A stretch of 64,000 bases of DNA from TMED109 sp015660425 (GTDB lineage Bacteria > Pseudomonadota > Alphaproteobacteria > TMED109), in NCBI GenBank assembly GCA_029936295.1, contig JAPYTH010000007.1, forward strand, positions 1 to 64,000, given 5' to 3'. Each line of letters begins with the position of its first letter. Position 1 is the stretch's first letter. Under the pieces are notes generated by a model, which was given only the letters and a program-made list of their open reading frames with translations, searched no databases and was not told the origin of the DNA. This document shows, piece after piece, positions 55,693 through 62,984 of the stretch. Both the position numbers and the translations under genes were made by a program.

Positions 55693-57900
55693 TTATAATG
55701 TTTTCAACTTCGCTTTTTTCTCAAAAATTAATGGTGGACAACTGCTGTCATCATAGTATTCAACTTCACAATCTAAGCACTGAAAACACTCATTCATATT
55801 TATTTTCCCTGAAGGGGCAATCGCTTGCACAGGACAGGAGTTTTCGCATAGATGGCAGGGACTTCCACATTCTGGTCTTCTAGGAATCATGTTAAATATA
55901 TGGAATCGGCCTAAGAAAGCCAGAACAGCACCTAGAGGACACATAAATCTACAGAAAAACCTTTCTGTAAATAAGGATATAGCTAGGAGTATGCCTGCAT
56001 ACATGACATAAGGTAAACTTCTATCAAAGTAAGAAGTTATGGCTGTTTTAAAGGGCTCTACTTCTATAAGACTATAAGATATATCATTACCAGTAATAAT
56101 TGTAGCGGTAAGCAACATTAAGATTAAATATTTAAGTACCCATAATCTTTCATTCAACCAGAAAGGAATATTTATTTGTGGAAGTTTGATAAGTCTTCCT
56201 AATTTAAATAAAATTTCTTGCAGTGCTCCAAAAGGACATAACCATCCACAAAACACACCTCTACCTAGTAAAACTAAGGAAACTACAGTATAGACAAAAA
56301 TTATACACATTAGCGGTTCAAATAAAAATTGTGTATAGCCTTTACCTTGAACCAAAGCTTGTACATAAGATATAATATTAACCATACTTAGTTGCGCTTG
56401 AGCTATCCAACCCATCCAAGTTAATATAATAGTTAAAAAACCTAATCTGATATAACTATGAATTTTTCTACTTGCAGAAAGTTTCTTTTGAAAAATTAAA
56501 AGCAAGGTTAATATAATTAGAAGTAAAAACAAAAATATTATAGAATAATCTTGTTGTGCCCACTCAGATTGCCAGCCACTTAGCTTGCTTTCTCTAATAA
56601 GGCCTAAGAAAGCAGTTTTAATTGGTCGTAAGCCGGCATCTTCTAGTGCAAGTGGATCTCCCGTGATTAATTGTTTAGGTAAATCATAGCTTAAAGAAAA
56701 TATTCCCTTCGCAATTTTTTCATTTACTGTAAATTCTAATTCCCATTTTTCTAAAGGGTCAAAACCCCATTCTTTTGGTATCCGTAGTAACCCTATTTGA
56801 GAAAGGTTAGGCTTTTCTTTTATTCTAAGGGCTGTTGCCTTTAATACTTCGTCTTGAGTGAACTTCCATTTTTTATCTTTTTGGATTAATGTAACACGAT
56901 TATATTGATTTTTTTTCCAGGAATATAAACCAGACCCTAATACTACTAATAAGTTATCTCCAGTTGCTAACTGTGAAACATGGTAAGAATACCATTTACC
57001 CCCAAAAATATTTTTTCCTACATATGCTGGATTTGCTAAGCCAGCATAAATACTACTAAAAATTTTATCAGGATTCCTTAAGTAATCTTGATTTTCTGGG
57101 TTTAATTCCTGTCTAATTTCTTGACTTGTAAAAGTTCTTCCAACGACTCCACCCCAATTAACTAATTCTGTCCAACTATATTCTGCAAAACCATCAACAT
57201 CGACATAAAAAGGACCTTCATTAACACTCAAACCCGTTTGACGAAGTATCTTTTTTGCAGCTGTAATAATACCATTAGTAGTGAGAGTTGCACTAATTGT
57301 TGCACCGGTTACACCGTCATAACCTCTTCCACCACCTGTGCCCGAGTTTAAGTTTACTCTTCTATTAATATTAGCGCCTTTAAATGTTTCATGGAGAGCT
57401 GTAAGTTTTGTTTGAGGTACGCAGGTCGGACAGATCATGGGTTCATGAAGTTCTACTATAACGGATCCAGCTAATCTTCCATCTGTCTTTAATCCTACAA
57501 TTATATCAAAATGGTCTCCGGAGTATCCTTTGGCTTTTGTTGTTTCATAAGTGGAAAATAAGAAGCCAATCTCTTTTTTTTCACCTTTCTTTTTTAAGGA
57601 GGCAATTTGTTCTTCCACTTCCTCTTTCGTAGGTTCTCTATTTTGAATGTATAAAAAATCCACCCTCCAACTATGTAGTGCGTTTACATCGATAGTGCTG
57701 TTATCTTCTGTGCCAAAAACAGGTATATAAGGAGGGTCACCAACAGGAGCTCCTACAGATTCAGCTTGTGGAAAAAGCTTCGCAATTATGCCAGGGTTTA
57801 TTCTACTTTGCAGAGGGTCATTCATATCTGCTTTTACGGAATGAATATTAATTATTAATAAAATAAAAAATATTGTTATTTTAAGTATGTTTTTTTTCAA
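55693..57900 (-). CDS. NosR/NirI-like membrane flavo-iron-sulfur protein
   Basis: The 735-aa protein has the complete NosR layout. A signal peptide is followed by a periplasmic FMN-binding domain (about 100-220) with the flavinylation-type motif VTGATISATLTT. A second periplasmic part precedes five or six membrane helices from about residue 455. Two CxxxCP motifs (FCGWLCP and FCRFMCP) follow, and a C-terminal 2[4Fe-4S] ferredoxin domain (CHLCENSCP, CFQCLDC). NosR passes electrons to nitrous oxide reductase; there is no nosZ here. An extra CPTC pair lies in the FMN domain. TTG start directly adjoins the stop of the upstream SoxD-NosR fusion, after AAGGA. Confidence 0.87.
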   Translation of the reverse strand: MKKNILKITIFFILLIINIHSVKADMNDPLQSRINPGIIAKLFPQAESVGAPVGDPPYIPVFGTEDNSTIDVNALHSWRVDFLYIQNREPTKEEVEEQIASLKKKGEKKEIGFLFSTYETTKAKGYSGDHFDIIVGLKTDGRLAGSVIVELHEPMICPTCVPQTKLTALHETFKGANINRRVNLNSGTGGGRGYDGVTGATISATLTTNGIITAAKKILRQTGLSVNEGPFYVDVDGFAEYSWTELVNWGGVVGRTFTSQEIRQELNPENQDYLRNPDKIFSSIYAGLANPAYVGKNIFGGKWYSYHVSQLATGDNLLVVLGSGLYSWKKNQYNRVTLIQKDKKWKFTQDEVLKATALRIKEKPNLSQIGLLRIPKEWGFDPLEKWELEFTVNEKIAKGIFSLSYDLPKQLITGDPLALEDAGLRPIKTAFLGLIRESKLSGWQSEWAQQDYSIIFLFLLLIILTLLLIFQKKLSASRKIHSYIRLGFLTIILTWMGWIAQAQLSMVNIISYVQALVQGKGYTQFLFEPLMCIIFVYTVVSLVLLGRGVFCGWLCPFGALQEILFKLGRLIKLPQINIPFWLNERLWVLKYLILMLLTATIITGNDISYSLIEVEPFKTAITSYFDRSLPYVMYAGILLAISLFTERFFCRFMCPLGAVLAFLGRFHIFNMIPRRPECGSPCHLCENSCPVQAIAPSGKINMNECFQCLDCEVEYYDDSSCPPLIFEKKAKLKTL

Positions 57901-59946
57901 TTAGCTCGTCCTTAAAGCTGGTTTATCTTTATTAACATTCTTTCTAATAGATCTTGTATTTTGTTTATTTATGCATGTTATGTTTTTATCATTATAAACT
58001 ATTTGGCATGATAGACATTGAATACATTCTTTTCCATTTATAGAGCCATTTTTTGCTATGGCTTTAGTAGGACATTTCGGTGAACATGCTAAGCATGATT
58101 CAGAGCCGCAAGATTTTATGGTAGTTAACCAATTAATAACTTGAAATTGACTTGCCAACCCTAAGGCAGCGCCTGTAGGACAAAGATATCGGCAAAAGCC
58201 TCGCTCTATAAAAAACACAAATACTAAAAGAACAAGTGACCATAATAGAAGAATAGTGGATGTATTAAATTTATCTTCTATGATAGTTCTAAAAGGTTCA
58301 AATTCAAATAATATATTAGTTCCCGTAGCATATATGGCTCCAATAATAATGGCGCTTAGTATTACATACTTCAAATATAGTAATTTATTATGAATAAAAT
58401 CGGGTATTTCAAAAGTCTTAAATTTTAATAAATTTTTAACTTTATATATTATATCTTGTATGGTTCCAAAGGGGCATAACCATCCACAAAATATGCCTCT
58501 ACCCCAGATAAGAGTGGTAATTATAATAAAGACTCCTAAGATTATATATATAGGATCAAATAATATATTTTCCCAAGCTTCATTATTAATTTTTAAAGTA
58601 TTATAAGTACCATAAATTTTTTGCGTTCCTATTTGAAGGCTTTGAAACACGCCTATCCAAAGAAATACTGTGCCAGTAAGAAAAATTTTAATATAAGTAA
58701 TTGTTTTTTTATTTTTGGTAAGCTTTCTAGCAAATAATGTGACGGTTAGAATACCTAATAATAGTAAACAAGTAAAAAATATAGAATATTTTTGATTCAT
58801 CCATTCTCTCCACCAATCTGGCCCCCAGGAATCTATAAATCCAGCTTTATTAGGCATGTTAATTTTTTGAAGAGTTTCTGCATTAATATTGTCTTCTTTA
58901 TTGACTATATTATTTATAAAGAGAACATAAGCGGTAACAGCGTATGCTTCATCATTAGTTAGAGATTGGGGCTCAAAGTAGGGCATGGCTCTACGAATAT
59001 AATCAAATAAAGTAGAGGCATGAGGCCAAAAAGAACCAACCGACCGAATTGGCATCTCTGAGCTTAAACTTCCTAATCCACCAGATAAAGATTCAAAGGC
59101 AATACGCTTTAAAGCATTTTGCCCTCCTCTGAAGCTCTCAACTTCAAGTGAAAGTTCTTCGGCTCTTCCTAATGTTCCATGGCACGACAGACATTTCTGT
59201 TGATATACCTTTTCTCCCATTTCAGCTGTACCATTTCCTTCAGGTAAATTTATACTTGTTGGGCTAATAGAAATATCTTGAGAAATAATTTTTTGCTCAA
59301 TATTGCTTATAGATAAATCATTATTGTACCAATTTAATTTTTTATTTTTTTTATTTAGAATTTGAGATAACTTCAAAAAGAATGAAGATGTTTTATGATT
59401 TGATGAGTTCATAATGTTGTCTTTGTTTTTATTCCAATTATCAAGGAAAGTATTTTTAGATTTAGAGTTCAGTTTTATTAAAGATTCTTTATCTAATTTT
59501 TTTTCATAATCTAATCTATTGTTTTTATAAAGTAAGTAGGCAGTTAAAGAATACGTTTCAGAGCTTGTTAAGGTTTGTGGTGCATTATAAGGCATTGCCT
59601 TTCTCATATAATCAAATAAAGTTTTAGGGTAAGGCCAGTCTAAATTTATTGGTATAGAGGCAATATTATCTTTTTCCAGTAATATTTTTTGATTAAAAAA
59701 TTCATTTTCTAAATGACATGAAATACATTTATTAATAAATATTTTTTCTCCTATTTGTGCACTACCATTTCCTTCTGGTAAATTAGTTCCAAGAATATCT
59801 ATAGAAATATCTTGTTTTGAAACTCTATTAGTATCTATTTCTTTGCCAAAATTAAAATCTATATTTTCTTCTGACTGAGCCAATGATGCAAAAATAATAT
59901 TCGTAAAAGCAATTAAAAATATTAGGTGTTTTTTAAATTTATTCAT
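57901..59946 (-). CDS. Fusion of two SoxD-like cytochrome c domains to a NosR-type Fe-S membrane module
   Basis: The 681-aa protein starts with a signal peptide (to about SLA). Two cytochrome c domains follow, each introduced by NLPEGNG. Domain 1 has heme site CISCH (74-78) and Met118 in KAMPY; domain 2 has CLSCH (252-256) and Met321 in RAMPY. Domain 2 contains the SoxD-like string SVGSFWPHASTLFDYIRRAM. An Asn/Lys-rich linker (about 155-215) joins them. From residue 385 come membrane helices, FCGWLCP (487-491), FCRYLCP (585-589) and a two-cluster ferredoxin domain (Cys 613-625 and 641-647), as in the C-terminal half of NosR, but with no FMN domain. It lies directly between the SoxC-like gene (46 bp) and the NosR-like gene (0 bp). 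Confidence 0.85.
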   Translation of the reverse strand: MNKFKKHLIFLIAFTNIIFASLAQSEENIDFNFGKEIDTNRVSKQDISIDILGTNLPEGNGSAQIGEKIFINKCISCHLENEFFNQKILLEKDNIASIPINLDWPYPKTLFDYMRKAMPYNAPQTLTSSETYSLTAYLLYKNNRLDYEKKLDKESLIKLNSKSKNTFLDNWNKNKDNIMNSSNHKTSSFFLKLSQILNKKNKKLNWYNNDLSISNIEQKIISQDISISPTSINLPEGNGTAEMGEKVYQQKCLSCHGTLGRAEELSLEVESFRGGQNALKRIAFESLSGGLGSLSSEMPIRSVGSFWPHASTLFDYIRRAMPYFEPQSLTNDEAYAVTAYVLFINNIVNKEDNINAETLQKINMPNKAGFIDSWGPDWWREWMNQKYSIFFTCLLLLGILTVTLFARKLTKNKKTITYIKIFLTGTVFLWIGVFQSLQIGTQKIYGTYNTLKINNEAWENILFDPIYIILGVFIIITTLIWGRGIFCGWLCPFGTIQDIIYKVKNLLKFKTFEIPDFIHNKLLYLKYVILSAIIIGAIYATGTNILFEFEPFRTIIEDKFNTSTILLLWSLVLLVFVFFIERGFCRYLCPTGAALGLASQFQVINWLTTIKSCGSESCLACSPKCPTKAIAKNGSINGKECIQCLSCQIVYNDKNITCINKQNTRSIRKNVNKDKPALRTS

Positions 59947-59992
59947 TTAATGCTTTGCCTATAGAATTTGATTATCAGTTAATATGGAATTA

Positions 59993-61267
59993 TTATTCCT
60001 CTGACCATTTATCATTTTGAGCTAAATCATCGTACTCATTAAATACTTCGCCCTTCGGAGTGATTTTCCAAATCTGTATAGAATTATTATGATATAAGTG
60101 TCCTAAACCATATTTTACGGACCAAACTAATCTTTGAGGTTGCGTATTGTTTGCGCTATCAGTCGCTCTACTTTCTATTGAACATTCCTCTCCCTGCCAA
60201 ATCCAATTATATCGAAACCTAACTGGTGACAAGGGTTCGTTACTTCCTTCTATTTTTGCAACATTCCAAGTTTTTCCTTTATCAGTAGAAACCTCAACTT
60301 TTTTAATATTGCCAAGACCGGACCAGGCAAGCCCTGTAATATGAATAGGTCCTTTTTTTAGAGGTCTTGGTCCTGCAGTAGGCTGAGTTATTACGGATTT
60401 TACTTCCATAGGAAAAGTAAATTGTAATGTTTTCCCGTTAGCTAATAGGTCGCTATATTTAGAAGTTTCATCTTTAGTATAGGTAGGCTTTTTTGTTACC
60501 TTTATTCGTCTTAACCATTTAATACTGATATTTCCTTCCCATCCTGGAACTACTAGTCTCATTGGGTAGCCTTGTTCGGGTCTAATACGTTCACCATTTT
60601 GATATAGTGCTATGAGTGTATCATCTAAGGCTTTTTCTAAAGGAATACTTCTGCTCATAGCTGCAGCATCTGCACCTTCAGCCAGAAGCCAAAGAGCTTC
60701 TTTCTTAATGCCAGCCTCATTTAATATTGTTTTTAAGGGAATTCCGGTCCATTCTGAAGTAGACATGAGTCCATGAATAGATCCGCAGGTTCTGCCTATA
60801 GCAATTGGAAAAGCATTGGAATTATAAAAACTGTTTCCACCGCACTCTATAAAATATGTTTTTGTTTCCATTGGATATTTAAGCAAATCTTCTATTTTAA
60901 AAACTAAAGGCTTATCTACTAGGCCATGAATTAATAATTCATGCTGATTTGCATCTATAGCAGGAACGCCATTATGGCTTCTTTCAAAATGTAATCCATT
61001 TGGTGTGATTATGCCTTCAAGCTTTTCTAAAGGTGTCATAGCTACACCAGATCCAGGAGCGTATTCCTCGTATGGTTGAAATATCTCCCGTTTAGTATTT
61101 TCTTCTTGAGAAGAAGGAAAACCATATTCTGTAAAAGTCTTCCCAGGAGTAGTCATCCAAGAAGGTGAACCTTCTTTTATATTTTGTGCAATACTGCTGG
61201 CTGGTATAACAGATATAGCAGTTCCGGATAACATTGCCCTTCTTGTTAATCCTTTATTTTTTTTCAT
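59993..61267 (-). CDS. soxC: SoxC-like sulfite/sulfane dehydrogenase, molybdopterin subunit
   Basis: SoxC is the Mo-cofactor subunit of sulfane dehydrogenase SoxCD, and close relatives oxidise sulfite. The 424-aa protein has a Tat-type signal (TRRAMLSG, residues 8-15). The Mo-ligating Cys is Cys142 in FIECGGN, followed by TSEWTGIPL, LAEGADAAAMSRSIP, RPEQGYPMRLVVPGWEGN and IKWLRRIKV. A C-terminal dimerisation domain begins at about residue 290. The partner SoxD-like cytochrome domains are encoded 46 bp downstream, but fused to a NosR module. No soxXYZAB is in the window, so sulfite oxidation is as likely as sulfane oxidation. Confidence 0.88.
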   Translation of the reverse strand: MKKNKGLTRRAMLSGTAISVIPASSIAQNIKEGSPSWMTTPGKTFTEYGFPSSQEENTKREIFQPYEEYAPGSGVAMTPLEKLEGIITPNGLHFERSHNGVPAIDANQHELLIHGLVDKPLVFKIEDLLKYPMETKTYFIECGGNSFYNSNAFPIAIGRTCGSIHGLMSTSEWTGIPLKTILNEAGIKKEALWLLAEGADAAAMSRSIPLEKALDDTLIALYQNGERIRPEQGYPMRLVVPGWEGNISIKWLRRIKVTKKPTYTKDETSKYSDLLANGKTLQFTFPMEVKSVITQPTAGPRPLKKGPIHITGLAWSGLGNIKKVEVSTDKGKTWNVAKIEGSNEPLSPVRFRYNWIWQGEECSIESRATDSANNTQPQRLVWSVKYGLGHLYHNNSIQIWKITPKGEVFNEYDDLAQNDKWSEE

Positions 61268-61283
61268 AAAATTATCCTAAGTT

Positions 61284-61787
61284 TTATTCTGCTGCTTTTA
61301 AATGATTACTTTCTAGTTCACCTTTAATAACATAACATAGGATCTTAACGACTTGATCCATAGATCTACAAGAAGCAACCGCTGCTTGATTTATTTCCTT
61401 AAGAGCATGATTAAGATTATTTTCATGCAATGTAATAATAGGTTTATCTAAGGCGCTTGCAATACCTGCATCAAAAGCTGCATTCCATTGTCTATATTGA
61501 TCTCCAAATTTTACAATTAATATATCTGCATTTTTTATTAATGTTGAATTTCTTATAGAGTTAACCGAAGCACCTTTATGATCATGCCAAAATTTATCTT
61601 CTTCATTTCCTAAAATTTTTGCTCCGCAGTCGTCTGAATCTTCGTGGATAGTATTTGGAGAATTGATTATGATAGGTAATTCTTTTTGATTACATAAATT
61701 TTTAATTTCATCTCGCCAATTAGTATGGATTTCACCAGAAAGATATAATTGCCATATTTTTTTTTCGCTCAATTTATATCCTCCCAA
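61284..61787 (-). CDS. ytoQ: YtoQ family protein
   Basis: YtoQ proteins belong to a nucleoside 2-deoxyribosyltransferase-like fold and have no established function. The 167-aa sequence shows LYLSGEIHTNWRDEI (near residue 14), ADILIVKFGDQYRQWNAAFD (near 88) and GIASALDKPIITLHE, all characteristic. It ends 16 bp before the SoxC-like gene on the same strand, so it may be co-transcribed with it. About 100 bp of AT-rich sequence upstream holds no feature I can name. Confidence 0.8.
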   Translation of the reverse strand: MGGYKLSEKKIWQLYLSGEIHTNWRDEIKNLCNQKELPIIINSPNTIHEDSDDCGAKILGNEEDKFWHDHKGASVNSIRNSTLIKNADILIVKFGDQYRQWNAAFDAGIASALDKPIITLHENNLNHALKEINQAAVASCRSMDQVVKILCYVIKGELESNHLKAAE

Positions 61788-61889
61788 ACAAAATATTTAC
61801 GTATAATACATATAAAAAAAGTTAGTAAATACTATCCAGTGTATATTGTCTATAATAAATATTATTTATAATTTTTATATTAAAATTAA

Positions 61890-62690
61890 TTAATAAGAAC
61901 CTTTAAATTTAGCATAGAGTTTTCTCATACCTCCAAGCCATCTTGGGTAATCCGAGGTTTTAAATTTAATATATTCTCCAACTATTGGATGAGGAAGGAT
62001 TAAAAACCCTCCTTCGCTTACCGTATCAATAACAACTTTTGCAACATCATCTGGATTTAGCATACCATCTATTCCTGCTACTCCACCTTTATCCATATTT
62101 GCGGTCATGGCTGTATTGACTCCCTGTGGACATAAACAAGACACTGTAACAGCATTTCCATCAGCATCATCTTTTCCATAGACAATTGATAACCATTCTG
62201 CAAATCCAACAGCGGCATGTTTTGTAAGTGAGTAAGAAGCAGAATTTATTTCGGATAGTAAACCTGCCGCCGATGCTGTTGTTATAAAACGACAATCTTT
62301 CCTTTTTCTCATTGAAGGAATAACGGCTCTTGCTGCCCAAACATGATGCATAACATTCACTCTATGAGAAATATCCCAATCTTCATCCGTTGTATCTAGT
62401 GTACCACTTCTTGCCACACCCGCATTAGCAAAGAATATATCTATTTCACCAACATTTTTTTCTGTATTTTTTATGAAATTTAGAATGTCTGTTTCTTTGC
62501 CTGCATCTGAGAAACAGGTATAAAATCCATAGTCTTCTTTTACTTTATTAAGGTCCTGTTCATTAATGTCAGATACAGCTACTTTTGCACCTTTACTTTT
62601 AGCAGCTAAACCTATAGCCATTCCTATACCGTTTCCTCCGCCTGTAATTGCGATGACTTTATTTTCCCATGAAAATGAATTTTCAGACAT
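61890..62690 (-). CDS. Short-chain dehydrogenase/reductase
   Basis: This 266-aa SDR enzyme has the NAD(P) motif ITGGGNGIGMAIGLAA (near residue 13), FANAGVARSG (NAG motif, near 86), the catalytic Ser in TTASAAGLLSE, and Tyr-x3-Lys in SYSLTKHAA (near 155). Asp after beta-2 (AVSDINEQD) suggests NAD preference. I set the start at 62690 (GGAG upstream). The frame extends to 62777 but would then run into the tRNA gene. Substrate cannot be predicted. Confidence 0.88.
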   Translation of the reverse strand: MSENSFSWENKVIAITGGGNGIGMAIGLAAKSKGAKVAVSDINEQDLNKVKEDYGFYTCFSDAGKETDILNFIKNTEKNVGEIDIFFANAGVARSGTLDTTDEDWDISHRVNVMHHVWAARAVIPSMRKRKDCRFITTASAAGLLSEINSASYSLTKHAAVGFAEWLSIVYGKDDADGNAVTVSCLCPQGVNTAMTANMDKGGVAGIDGMLNPDDVAKVVIDTVSEGGFLILPHPIVGEYIKFKTSDYPRWLGGMRKLYAKFKGSY

Positions 62691-62732
62691 ATTTTCTCTC
62701 CAAAAAATTATTATAAAACTATAATACATAAA

Positions 62733-62807
62733 TGGTGCCGCCTGCAAGATTCGAACTTGCGGCCCCGTCATTACCAATGACGTGCTCTACCCCTGAGCTA
62801 AGGCGGC
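62733..62807 (-). tRNA. tRNA-Thr (anticodon GGU)
   Basis: The minus strand folds into a complete cloverleaf: acceptor stem GCCGCCU/AGGCGGC, D arm GCUC-GAGC, anticodon stem CGUCA/UGACG around loop UUGGUAA (anticodon GGU), T arm with GUUCGAAUC, discriminator A, and an encoded CCA. It has no intron. It reads ACC and ACU codons. Confidence 0.97.
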
Positions 62808-62827
62808 TTATTAGCGTTCAATATCAT

Positions 62828-62857
62828 ATTATACTAATTAGAGTAAATATTTTTCAA
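62828..62857 (-). promoter_or_regulatory. Promoter of tRNA-Thr
   Basis: On the minus strand TTGAAA (62852-62857) is followed by an 18-bp spacer and a perfect TATAAT (62828-62833). Transcription would start near 62821, about 14 nt before the mature tRNA 5' end. Both elements and the distance fit a housekeeping promoter. Confidence 0.6.
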
Positions 62858-62984
62858 TAAAATATCCTTTAAGTTGAGACAACTCTTTTGCTATTTGTTC
62901 AAATTAAAGAATGTTTGTTTTTACTTTAATTATAAATTTAGATTTTATAGTATGTAAAAACTGATTACAGAAAGAATTTTTATT

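Noticed and set aside
62691..62777. Longer N terminus for the SDR gene
   Set aside because: The extension reads through the tRNA-Thr gene region; the ATG at 62690 has a ribosome site and begins where SDR proteins normally begin.
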